25,843 nt of DNA from positions 1-25,843 of the forward strand of contig CAJPVJ010000014.1 in the NCBI GenBank assembly GCA_905397405.1, in the 5' to 3' direction. Below are positions 1 through 11,074 of the stretch, in pieces (position 1 is the first letter of the stretch; the number at the start of each line of letters is the position of its first letter). The translations under genes were made by a program, and so were the position numbers. Below the pieces are notes generated by a model that had not been told where the DNA came from, ran no database searches, and saw only the letters and a program-made list of their open reading frames with translations. This DNA is from Oppiella nova (taxonomy: Eukaryota; Arthropoda; Arachnida; Sarcoptiformes; Oppiidae).

Positions 1-552
1 CAGTAATTGCCTCATTAATAGGGTTATATAAATTTCTAGACAATAGCTCAATAAAATAGCATTCATTAATGATTAAATGAACTGAAATTTAAGTAAAATG
101 TTTGGAAAATGAGTTAAGGATATCCTTTTTTGTTTCACATCAAATTGGGTTCATTTTTAATAATAACAAAGTATTGTAAATTAAACATACGGTATATTGT
201 ATTATACCTGTAGTATAGTATATTAACTAATATTAGGTTTATTACAGTATTTATATTACCAAGAATTGAATCAATTCACTAAAATTAAGAAATTCAAATT
301 AGCATAAATTGTAATGGTAATCCTTATCAACGAAAATAGAAACAAATTATTCATTAGAATTGTATAAATAAAATAATAATAATCTCTATTTTTATAATAA
401 TCATATACTTAACAATTAAATTACAAATAATTAAATTTAATTCTATCTAATGACCAGGTTACATATCCATGAAAATATCTCAATCATAATTGCACTATTT
501 GGATAAATGAACATACTGTATTAAAATATTCATAGGATTATGTTTCCCGGAT
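1..552. other. AT-rich non-coding stretch
   Basis: Very AT-rich sequence with short A/T runs and no open frame or exon-like stretch that I can support. It could be an intron of the unrecognised minus-strand gene whose first exon lies at 595-768, or intronic DNA of Trio, whose missing C-terminal exons should lie to the left of the window. Confidence 0.4.
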
Positions 553-594
553 TCAGGTTATTCTAATAACTTTAAATTTATATATAAAACTCAC

Positions 595-768
595 CTCAAC
601 ATTTTTTAAATGGGACTCAAATCTAGATTCAATATTGTCAGTATAGTTTAAATGTTGATTCACATCAGTGAGTTTCACATCATTTATATCATCACAAGAA
701 TCTATTATTATTTTAATACTTCTTTTAGTATTACAAACTGACGAGTAATTCGCAAAATATTTAGCCAT
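595..768 (-). CDS. First coding exon of an unrecognised protein (58 residues, continues off-window)
   Basis: An ATG at 768 opens 58 codons that run to a good splice donor, GAG followed by GTGAGT, at 594-593. The frame stays open only a few codons past the donor, and an in-frame TAA lies three codons before the ATG, so this looks like a 5' coding exon ending in phase 0. The peptide starts MAKYFANYSS, is rich in Ile, Asp, Asn and Ser, and ends in a charged, possibly helical segment (NIESRFESHLKNVE). I see no signal peptide, membrane segment or known motif, and I do not recognise the family. None of the internal AG sites gives the phase-0 entry needed to continue Trio from its exon ending at 1562, so it is probably a separate gene, either downstream of Trio or nested in a Trio intron. 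A chance open frame is possible but less likely at this AT content. Confidence 0.4.
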
Positions 769-1561
769 TATTTCTTATATAATAATAATCAAATAAATAA
801 TAAACTGTTTTTGGGAGCACTTTGAAATAATCAACACAAATATAGTTTAATTTTCTATAATATTAAAGAATACTATAAATATAATGAATTATTAGAAATA
901 ACAATTATATAATTTATACTTTTAGTTTTGACTATTGAAAATAGATATATGAGAACAGCAATTAATTTAATAATAATCTTAGATACAAGCTTATTGGCTA
1001 TTTTTATATAAAATCAGTTGATTTTAAATTAAAAGCAGTAAATGTCGTAATTAGGAAATGTTAATCACTAGAAAACTGACAACACTTGCGATCATTTATA
1101 GAAAGTGAATGAAAACAGAATAAAAGTTTTGTATGAATTGAAATCAAGAATTATAAAAGAAAACAAGTTTACAGAATATTGAGAGGAAATCATAAATTAG
1201 TTCATAAGACGGACTATTTTTTGCAAAAATAAGTTTTAAACCAAAACAAGGCTCGAGTTGACGAAACGCGAGCAATACTACTATTAAGAATCGTAATCGT
1301 CGTTAAAATTGTTTAACTTTTGAAAAGTGGGAGAATAACCAAAAAAATAAATAAATAAATAAACATTGAATATAAATATAGATCAAACTTAGCACTCATA
1401 CTAATACCTCACGAGTTATAACTTCATCCATAAGTAACTCCATTATAAGTAATTTTAGAAATATGTGTCAACGCATATGCATTGAATAAGCGCACAGAAT
1501 TGCATTACTTTGTATTTATTTCATATATACTCAATATAACGGGCATTTAATGTAAACTTAC
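769..1561. other. AT-rich spacer or Trio intron
   Basis: There is no supportable exon here. A less AT-rich patch around 1248-1310 contains several CG dinucleotides and a short inverted motif (gctcg...cgagc), which could be part of the 5' region of the minus-strand exon at 595-768. That is only a guess. No exon resembling the Trio SH3 domain was found. Confidence 0.35.
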
Positions 1562-4500
1562 TTTTTCGCTGTCCGTCGTTGTGCTGGAACTGTAAGAGGC
1601 CAGAGATGTCCTGTCCTGATGATCACCACTCAAGTCTTCAGTAAAACATTCATCGAAGTCACTGTCAAAATTAACATACAGTTATTATAAGTTGAGTAAA
1701 CATTTTCTAATTCAATGATAGACAAATAATATATTTATAATTTTTAAAAATATAAATGCAAATTGAAAATAATAAGGTTACTGTACACATAAAGTTACTG
1801 TATACTTTAGCTATTAAGTAAATAAAGTATTTAATGTACAGTACTTCCGAATAGTTAATTTAAATTATGTATTGTAGTAATCCTTATTATTTATGAATTT
1901 TTGGATATTTAATACAGAATTATGAATCATTACTACAAAAATATAATAAATAGAGTTCAAAGTGCATTTGAATTCAATTACAACACAAAAGCAAATTGTT
2001 TAAATAAAAATAAAACACAATTAAAGCAAATAAACGTACAAAGAGACTAAAAATAATTGAATATCTTATGAGTTGTTAGGATTCATACTTAAGGAAAAAA
2101 TAAATTATATTATAATTGATTGGTTTGAGAACTTTATGAACAGCTATTATACTAGTAGTAAAAGCAATTATTTGTTTGCAGAATAAACCCAAGGTCTACC
2201 AATAAAACTTTAAATAGCAGTTTATTGTAAAATTTAAATTTCCTTTAATTGAGTAAGAACTTTATGAACAGCTATTATACTAGTAGTAAAAGCAATTATT
2301 TGTTTGCAGAATAAACCCAAGGTCTACCAATAAAACTTTAAATAGCAGTTTATTGTAAAATTTAAATTTCCTTTAATTGAGTCATTTGATTAAACTTTAA
2401 GGTTTTTATTTGAAATAGGTTTCATTTTTCAATCAATGATATATTGAACATTCTCAATTAGTGCACACATATTATATAAATGTCTTGGTATTATTAAAGT
2501 AATCCAAATAATAAACATTTCATATATCAATCATCACTTATTACAGTAAATAGATTTGGAAAACGGATTGTTAGGTAGGCTTCATATTATACGATATGAA
2601 ATATTTGTTTGGTCACGAAATTGCAACTTAAGCTAATTTAGAATTGGGTTTATTTGGTTTTCTATTAGTAATAAATTATATCATTTTTATCACCAACTAT
2701 TTATTTATCAATGCGTCAATATATTATTCAAACTCAAAGTTAAAGTGTTAAATGCAGTTTTTCAATTATATTGTCACATAAAATATGCTTTTATAATTAA
2801 AATCGAGAGTTTTCATATTTCCTATAATTAAATCATATAATATATTATATATAAACATTTGCAAAAACTGTACAAATCTATATGATAATAGTGTCGTTGA
2901 TGTGATAATGAAACAAAATGAAAGTGCGAATGAGTACATACCGGGATGACCTGTTGCTGTGTGTATGCGATAATTTAGAGTTGAGTTTGTTTTGCGATAT
3001 TTTCGACAAATTGAGTGTCGAAAGGGCCGAACAGAAGAAGGTTTCCTGAATTAGTTGACGAACTCTTTTGACCCAAATTTGTTTGATCTCTAAATTGCTT
3101 GTTTTGAATGTAATCTTATTGTCTGCCAACTGAGCCACCCTTCCCGTCCAAATGGCAAACTTGAGTTCATCGCCTTCGATGTGTTCAGTGATTCCGATCT
3201 CAGACGTCATTAACTTATGTTTGAAAATGTATTTTCCTCTTCCATTCGAGTCTTTCACTTCTTTGCCGAACACTAAATACATTTCAAAGAGAAAAACTCT
3301 TCGTTCGCGACTCTTTCGGATCAACGATTTCGAGTCAAACACATGGAAAGAGTCTTGAAGTATGACTTCTCCCAATTGGTCCAGTGATATATCACAGCCC
3401 TCTAACATACTCAAGTGCATGGCGTCGTTAGCTTTCTTGGGCACACTGACCATCACTTCTAAGCCATCTTTAATCTCTCCCTGAAGACCTTCACCACAAC
3501 ATGAGAGCAGATCTTTAAGAAGTAACTGATATTTTGTTATCCTTTGAACGGGTTTTATAAGGTATGCAGCGATTGGATGCAAAACACAGTGCTTTCGTTG
3601 TATCTCTTCAAAGAAATTCCCTGAGTATTGAACTAATATTGTGTTGGATTCGGGTTTGTTTTGACAGTACTCTACGTATACATCGAAACTCGAAGCCCAC
3701 GTCACGAAACAGTGACCAATGTCTTCAGGCATTGATTCGTATTTCTCTAATTCCCTGAGAAATGTGCTGAAAATGAAGGAATTTTAAAAATTAGTACATT
3801 TTTAAGACAATTACCACTCTCTACGATAGTTCTTACTTATTATGAAAATAATAAATCTCTTCAATGTTTCCAAAAATACTGTTCTCTTTGCCTGCGATAC
3901 CAATCGGAAGGTTCGCAGAATTGCGCCGAAATTCATATAAATAGCTTTCTATACAAATCTGAAGATCTCTGACATAAGACCTTTCAGTGCCCAACAGCTC
4001 AGCCATAATAAACTCCTTCTTTCGCGTAGACTTTCTCTTCTCCTGATCCACAACAAGAACTTCTTGACTATTACTTGACGTACAAATTGAAGGACTGTTA
4101 CAGAACTTAGTGGTCGGAGAGGGAAGAGAAGTGGGAGACACGATAGAAGTGGGCGACGCTATAGGAGAGTCAGTCGATAATAGTTTTGAATCTACTAATG
4201 AATCACTACTTCTTTGAGTTGATTTTAAACCTAATTTGCTCTCTAATTCGAGTCTATATTCATCCAATTGTTTGCTAAAATTATTATAAGACTGATCAAC
4301 ATGTGTAACCCATTTCTTGATGGCATTCGGGTGAGTGTTTCCCTTTTGAACCAAATTATCCGATAAATGGATCAAAAGGCGAACTTTTTCTTTAGATTCC
4401 TTAGCACTGGCTTTAAAATCGTAATAATCTTTGAGAAGAATTTCCAACTCATCGTTGGATTGATCTATACTTTTGGCCTTTTTCGAAGTAATATATTTGA

Positions 4501-7500
4501 TTCCCGTCTCATTAATCCATTTGAGTGCCTGTTTGGCGCTGTGCTCCACAAGAATATACTGCTGGCAGTGATCCAATCGCTTCTTCTTTTGTGTCCAGTG
4601 GTCTAAAACATCATTTTCCTGTTTCAATAACTTTTCCATAATATTCTTCACATCGTTCTCAGCGTTTCGATATGTGTTACTCCCGGTGCGGGTCGAGTAA
4701 TACTGTATACAACGGGCGGCATATTTGAGAAATGTCTCGGCGTTTCGACGGGCGAGTGTACACGCCTTGAGAAACGCTTCCTTCTGTTCCTGATGTTTGG
4801 CTATTTGTTGCATTAGAATGGGTTCCATGTCTTCTTTGGATGCAATTGGAGTCACATTAGAATTGTCTGCATTCAGATGGGAGGCGCCGCAGAAATCCTC
4901 ATTCCTCTGGTATTCTCTCTGAAGGCTATCCAACACAGAGTAGACCTGATCTGCGGTTTTAAAGAAATTCAGTGAAGCCATCACTAGTTTGTGTCTGTCC
5001 TCCGCGTGACTCATCAGTTGTTGCCATCGATTGGACACCTCTGTAGCAACGCTTCTAACCATTTCTGGATTGAAGTGATTTCCCTGTATTAAGGATTCGG
5101 CCTTTTGTTGCAATTGAAGAGCACTTGAATGCGTTTTCTATTGCAATATAATTCATATTTAGTTAATTCTAAATACATTAACCATTTATAATATTTCACA
5201 ATAATTTATATTATAGTCGTGTGAATGAAAGATATCTATGAAAATGGAAATTACATTAAAGGGAAGAATCTATAATTGAAGCCCAAAACCATTAAGTGAT
5301 TGCATGTAAGGATAGAGCAGAATATTAGTTCATTTTATTTTATTATTTAAAGGTTTTAAATTTAAATAAATGATTTTAAAAATAGAGTTTAAAATGTGTT
5401 AATATTAGACTAACTTGAGTTAATACTTGACTTAAACATAAAAAGCATCCAGGAATGACTCACAATTTCGTTTAATTAAATAAAAACAATTCTTTAGAAG
5501 GTATACCGACTTAATTAAGCAAATATCATATTCTGTTAGCATATATTTGCTGATAATTATGCAAATTTACTGCACAATACTGTATGCACTATAATAATAA
5601 TTGTAAATATAATTTGTCATTCATTCATAGCATGCTCAAGTTTATGGTTAATTAAAATCAAAATCATTGTTCAATTAATGGTAATGCTATTGAAATAGTT
5701 AAACAAATGGACAGAAATAGTAATGAGAATACAGTGTATGATTGTGAACAGACCTCAATGGCGAGTTGGAACTGTTCGTGTTGAACCTGGAGGTCCTCTG
5801 CCTGGGACAGGGTGTTGGGGATTTGAAAGGAGACCGAAAGCATGGACTCTCCGTTCCTCATCCACGCGAGCACTTGATTGGCATCGGTCTGGAAGTGACA
5901 CAATTGGATCAGTTGCTCGAGTCGTGTGCGCCTCAGCTCCGACAGGTCCTCCAAATCCATTTCCCTTTCGTGTAGAAACTCCAGAATCATCTGAACCCTA
6001 GCAGTGGCCGTCTGCTCGGAATCAGCCATAAGTAATACACCACACGTTTCCAACAACTATCACAAACATTGCATAAGAATTTTATAACAAATATTTAACT
6101 CTCAACAGAATGTCATTGAAATTGGTTTTTGATATTCAATAATGAATAGAAGTATTCACTAATATTCATTATAATCGCTTACTTTTATCGCATATAAATC
6201 TGTATACAATACAGTATAAGGCTTCAGGATTAAATAAATTTTTATAAATTATAAGAAGTAATGGGTTTATAATATAATTTACTCATAGATAAATTTAACT
6301 TTTGTTTTAATTACTCTATTACTAAACCATAAAAATTTTCTTTTAATTCAATTGATTTCAGCAACTATTGCTAATTCTAGGTATAAATTACTAAATGAGT
6401 ATTAATAAGATATAAATATGAATTGCAGTGAATCTACAATATTGTGATAGAGAAATGTGAACAAATCAAACATTAATGAACCAATACCTGAGACAACTCC
6501 TGTCCGGAGTGGAGGACTTGATATATCAATTGTTGCAATCGTTCAAGTTTTTCATTGTGTATTTGCAGCAACTTTTCCACAGCACTCACATCATTAACAG
6601 TCATCTGTTTTTGTTGCAATCGCTGTATTTCATCGGCGAATGTATCGGTTTGTGTGGAGACAGTGAGGGCTTCCCTCTCGAAAGCCCTTAACTTAAGACA
6701 CAGATCGAGTCGGAACTGTCGACTCTTCCATAACTCTTCCAACTCAGGTATAATTGACTTAATCTTTTCAATTGACGCTTCAATGGCAGTGATGGATGCG
6801 TTTAAGGCATGATTGCAATCACAAGAATCGCTGTTTCGGTTAACGCTATCTGTTTTCAATTGTTCTAAAGCTGTCTGCCCTTCACTGATGGTAGTGTTGG
6901 CCGCCTCTACCATAGAGTCTCTTTGATGGATCAACTGATTTATAGCACTTTCAGTCAACTCATAAGACTCTGGAGCTTCTATTGTATCCGCTTTGAACTG
7001 TTGTCTCAATTCATTAAACCACGAAAAGAGCTCTTTTTCGTGAGTGAAGAACAAAACGCCAACATTTAGAAGACTGCGTCTGACCTCAACTCTGGCCGCG
7101 AAGTCCGATATATGGCTCTCGAGTTGTTGGGCGACTCCGCAGATCTCATGGGCGTTGCATTCGCCAGTGCGCGCCAACTCCTCGGCCGCCGCCAACAACT
7201 TCTCGGCGTTTGTGTACGTATTTTGTGCCACACTTTCGAAGTGATTGTGGCTTTTCTGCAAAGCCCTGGCTTTAGTCACATTACGTCCGACGCCCGGATT
7301 CTTCAAGAGAAAGCCCTCCCCGTGAGTGTCGATCCATTCGAGCACTTGTCGCACGTCGTCCTGAAACAGAGCCAAAGCGAGCCTCTGATGTAATTTGATT
7401 TTCTTGAGATTCCAAACCGACTCAATGGACCGGTGATGGGCTAGTATTTCATGAATCACTGCCACCACATGTTTGGCCCCCTCCTGGTAATCAGAGACAG

Positions 7501-9540
7501 GATCTGATCGACTCATAGCACTCATCGAAGACATTCCAGTTCTGTAGTGATCGGAATGGCTGGCGTCCGAGAGTTTGAAAGTGTGGCACATCTGAACCAA
7601 ACGGTCCAATTGGTATAAAAGCTTTTTGCTGTTTGTGTGGCACTCGTTGTAGGCCTGACACACCTCATCATAGAGTGATTGGTGTGAGTGAACCAATGCC
7701 TCCAATTCGGTCACATCGTTGGGAATGACTGGAGCGCCGGCATCGCAGGCCTTCTTCCAAGTGGGCACCAGATTTAGGTAGTGTTGAGAGCACTGGTAAA
7801 AGTTGAACGAAAGGGTCAGCACTGCTGTCCTGTCGTCCAAATTGGAAGCAAACTCTTTCCATATTCGGTCCAATCGTCCGGCAATTTGCTGTATTTGTAG
7901 CGATGAGTAGTGTCCGGCCTCTACCATACGAGTGGCCACTTGTTGTAGTTTATTGATATTGACGTAAACATTCATCGAGGCCACACTAAACCGGTTGTGT
8001 TCGTCCTGTAATTGCTTGCATTCCTCACCATTCCTTCCGATCACTATTGCCGTCGACATAAACAGGTCTCTGTTGTTGCGGATCCACTCAAACATCTTTT
8101 GTGCGTCACTTTCATAAAGTCTTAACTGTAAGCACTGGTCGTATTTCACTCGTTTCAAGTGCCACAACTGCATCAACTGTTGTTTATTTATGTGAATCTC
8201 TTCTATAACTCTCATTATTTTAGGAACTGCTGTCTGGATGTCGGGGTTATTTTGTGTCGAATCACGGCTACAATACCCGGAGTCACCGCTCACTGAACCG
8301 CTCGGAGAGAAACTCAGTTTCCGTAACAACTGCTGTCCCTCTGCGTCCAACTCCTCAACCGGACTCTCATTTATGGTTTGCTTAGTGCTGTTGTGGTCAT
8401 CAATCATCTTCTTGGCGGCGGTCGTGTCGGTCGCGAACTCCTGTTTCATGAGATCCACTTTGAGAGCGTTCATCACTTGTAGGGCATCCGTCGCTTTGTC
8501 CATAAATGACTCCAAACATAGTCTCAAATCAATCCATTGCTTGTGATCGTAAGGATATGTTCCGCACTCCATGTCATTCGTGAGTTGAGAGAAATCAACA
8601 AACTTTGAGATCGATTCCAATGATATCATTACAGTCTAAAAGATAAAATGAAATTATTTTAAGTAATTGTAATCACAAACCAGTGATCACTGCTGACCTC
8701 AAACTTGTATTTCGAGGACCCGATGCTTGTGCGCTGTTTCTGCCAAAAGTTGTCCGGTTTTATGATTAGTGTTGAATAGATTTTGGGACTGAAGTACTCG
8801 TCCAGTGCTTTGAGTATTGGTTTGATTGCATTCCATGTATTGCCTCTCATGTCGAGTATTACACAAAACTCTTTGCTTTTGGACTCATCGCTACATTTAG
8901 GACACATTTAGGACACATTTAGGACACATTTAGGACACATTTAGGACACATTCACGATTCAGTGAACATCACATGTCAACTCAAATCAATACAAACCTCG
9001 GAATACTCGCTAAATATGTGAGTAATGGTCGCAAGTCTTCGGCGCTCAGCTTCTCTGGACGTGTTTTCGATGGAAACAACAGTATTGGACCACCTCTTAG
9101 ATCACGACCTCCTGAGTGACCAATCAATGAACCATTCATTACAATACTTTTCATATAGCATTTGAATCAATGGATCAATACCTGAGAGAACGGCTATTCG
9201 CTGCTCAAGGAGTGGAAGAATATCTTTGGCTTTTGGACCCATTCTTATCAATTCTAATGACAATTAAATCAAACAAATGATTGAAACAAATGAATGGATT
9301 GATTGACACAACAAAACAAATGAAAACCTCAATCAATATATGAATAAATTGCTGACATTTATAAACATAAAGACATAATAATAATGAAACCAAATATCAA
9401 ACAAATGGTTAAATAAAAGACACAATCAATGAAATGATGTCCAATTGGATCAAATCAACACCTGGTCTACACTTAACCACATTGTGGTCACCAGTACTGT
9501 CACCACTGGAGTAATCGGTGGTCGACTCAGTTGTGCTCAT
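1562..9540 (-). CDS. trio: Trio/Kalirin Rho guanine-nucleotide exchange factor, N-terminal half (Sec14, spectrin repeats, DH1, PH1)
   Basis: Nine exons read in phase: 9540-9462, 9253-9182, 9111-8997, 8890-8698, 8635-6488, 6056-5754, 5137-3837, 3766-2942 and 1661-1562, giving 1,712 codons before leaving the window. Residues about 30-190 form a Sec14/CRAL-TRIO domain ([44 protein letters not shown]). Spectrin repeats fill about 200-1300 ([36 protein letters not shown]). A Ser/Pro-rich linker precedes the DH domain (about 1344-1525: [35 protein letters not shown]), then PH1 (about 1535-1648) and a Ser/Thr-rich tail. In animals the Trio DH1-PH1 unit activates Rac/RhoG and acts in axon guidance and cytoskeletal control. 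The start is the ATG at 9540, just upstream of the Sec14 start. The last visible exon ends in phase 0 at a strong GTAAGT donor, so the SH3 and second DH-PH should lie beyond the left edge. Introns are 62-1,280 nt. Confidence 0.95.
2128..2383. repeat. Perfect 128-bp tandem duplication inside a Trio intron
   Basis: The block 2128-2255 is repeated directly and adjacently at 2256-2383. Every base matches on reading except the final one (a versus c). It lies in the 1,280-nt intron between the PH1 exon and the last visible Trio exon. Neither copy contains a supportable exon. The identity implies a very recent duplication or an assembly duplication. Confidence 0.95.
8894..8948. repeat. Five-copy 11-bp tandem repeat abutting a Trio splice acceptor
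   Basis: The unit catttaggaca occurs five times with no mismatches, in the intron between the third and fourth Trio exons. In the transcribed direction the unit is TGTCCTAAATG, and the array ends three bases before the exon boundary at 8890, so it replaces the normal branch-point and acceptor-tract region. Each unit holds a CCTAAAT core that resembles a branch-point sequence. Confidence 0.95.
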
Positions 9541-9832
9541 AATTGTTGACAATTACATGGATTGACACGAAATGGAAATCCAGTGTAAATGAAGTGTAAA
9601 TGAAGTGATAATACGTTAATCACATAATCAGTCAATTGCTGTGAATGTCATTCAAATGTGTTTACAATAAACACAAACAAAACATTTGTTTTCATAGAAT
9701 TGAGTCAATCTTTGGGAGCAATAGTTGTTTGGTTTCTATGACAACAGCATTCACTCAATCGGTGACACAAACCACACAAACGTTGCGTTCATTTGTCTGG
9801 TAATCGCTAATCGTGCGGATCTGCTGTCGACA
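9541..9832. promoter_or_regulatory. Short head-to-head promoter region between Trio and LSm5
   Basis: Only 292 bp separate the start codons of the two divergent genes, so both promoters and 5' UTRs must lie here or overlap the genes. Visible structure is limited: an 11-bp direct duplication agtgtaaatga at 9582-9603, and a patch less AT-rich than the surrounding introns near 9760-9830. I cannot identify a TATA box or initiator with confidence. Confidence 0.6.
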
Positions 9833-10337
9833 ATGTCTGCCACCACTATCACCAACCCATCAACACTGCTCCCATTAGGTCTGTATGTCATGTCACTGTC
9901 ACCGTCACCCTAACCACCGATGGTGTGTCTGTAGAGTTGGTCGACAAGTGCATCGGTTCTCGCATTCATATAATTATGCGAAACGATAAGGAAATCGTTG
10001 GCACTCTTCTGGGGTTCGACGACTTCGTCAGTAAGTATTGCAACCATTTGTTACGACAATTGTCTTATTGCCCACTCATTGCAATAGATATGGTCTTAGA
10101 AGATGTGACCGAATAGTAAGTGAATCATTGCTTTGTTTGTATTGAAACACCATTTGATTTAATTGGACAGCGAGAGTACACCCGAAGGACGTCGAGTCAC
10201 CAAATTGGACCAAATCTTATTGAATGGAAACAACATAACTATGGTATGTATGGTATGGTGTGAACACTTGGTTCATATGATCTAATGATGCATTCATTGG
10301 TCAGATGGTTCCCGGAGGAGAGATGCCCGACAACTAA
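9833..10337 (+). CDS. LSM5: U6 snRNA-associated Sm-like protein LSm5
   Basis: Five exons (9833-9878, 9935-10030, 10088-10115, 10171-10243, 10305-10337) join in phase to a 91-residue protein, the same length as animal LSm5. The Sm fold is continuous: [50 protein letters not shown], and the Sm2 motif [16 protein letters not shown]. LSm5 is a subunit of the LSm2-8 ring that binds the U6 snRNA 3' end in the nucleus and of the LSm1-7 ring in cytoplasmic mRNA decay. The four introns are 55-61 nt with clear GT-AG ends, and the first splits the Leu-Glu junction before the Sm1 motif. It is divergent from Trio, so the two genes probably share an upstream control region. Nothing appears damaged. Confidence 0.97.
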
Positions 10338-10458
10338 CAACTCACTCATGCCTTCCATCATCACTACTATTATTCATGTTTTGCAGTAAATTTCAATTTA
10401 GTTAACAATCATTTCATTGATAACTATTTTTACAGATTATTTCAATATTAGTTATTTG

Positions 10459-10464
10459 AATAAA
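10459..10464 (+). terminator. Probable poly(A) signal of LSm5
   Basis: A canonical AATAAA lies 122 nt after the LSm5 stop codon, in AT-rich sequence with no competing gene on the plus strand. This fits a short 3' UTR. The actual cleavage site cannot be seen. Confidence 0.55.
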
Positions 10465-10576
10465 CTATAAAATGTGATGAAATATAGTATTTGTTATAAA
10501 TGCCATCAAATGTTATGTTATTGTTTGAGTTAAACACGAATCTCTAAGACATACAATTGATATAATGAACCATTAG

Positions 10577-10819
10577 TTATGTCTGACTGTAATGTGAGAT
10601 GTGGTCATCGTTTAAGTCTTGAATATCCTTTACTTGCGGATCATTGCAAACATAACCGGTGGACAACTTTTGCCAATTAAATGCTCCAAAAGGATAATCC
10701 AATCCTAATCCTCTCTTCACTGTTTTATATCCCCCTATTTCCCGGTTTGTCAAAATATTGTTATTAATCAGAAATCTACCAAGGTTTAAGTTTGCAAAAT
10801 AGATGTTTTTTGGAGTAAT
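10577..10819 (-). other. Orphan open frame, possible last exon or decayed gene fragment
   Basis: The minus strand is open for 80 codons from just after a TGA at 10822-10820 to a TAA at 10579-10577, and contains no ATG. The peptide looks protein-like rather than AT-rich noise (KRGLGLDYPFGAFNWQK, STGYVCNDPQVKDIQD). A second open stretch lies upstream on the same strand, in a different phase, ending near 10888 (YTESEVRFYEHKHDHG, IFRLKMLQR). I could not join the two with a phase-correct splice using the visible GT and AG sites. It could be the 3' exon of a gene overlapping the TRUB2-like promoter, or a degenerate gene copy with a frameshift. I do not recognise the family; weak resemblance to the C-terminal part of acyl-CoA dehydrogenase-type proteins is not enough for a call. 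The stop codon faces the LSm5 3' end. Confidence 0.3.
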
Positions 10820-11074
10820 TCATTTTTGTCGCAAAAAAGTTGTTACCACCGGTTATATCGGTAATCAAATGTATGTCATAATACTATACTCGTTGCAGCA
10901 TTTTAAGTCGAAATATGGTTAGATTACCATGGTCATGTTTATGTTCATAAAATCTAACTTCAGATTCTGTATACGATTCTGTCGTGAATGTGGATTTGAC
11001 AATGTTCAGGTACAATTATTGTATGATTTGCATACGTATTGTATGGATACAGTAGTTGTCAAAACAATCTCAAC

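Noticed and set aside
5723-6001. Plus-strand open frames of about 70-92 codons opposite the Trio spectrin exon at 5754-6056
   Set aside because: They are antisense shadows of a real coding exon with clear spectrin/Trio similarity on the minus strand.
7044-8546. Several plus-strand open frames (for example 7112-7393, 8238-8546)
   Set aside because: All lie opposite the large spectrin exon of Trio and have no domain sense of their own.
8894-8948. Regular 11-bp repeats as a possible CRISPR-like array
   Set aside because: The units are contiguous without spacers and lie in a spliceosomal intron of an animal gene.
9205-9393. 62-codon minus-strand frame with hydrophobic residues, a possible small membrane protein
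   Set aside because: It is intron sequence running into the second Trio exon in the wrong frame; the real exon (9253-9182) is read in another phase.
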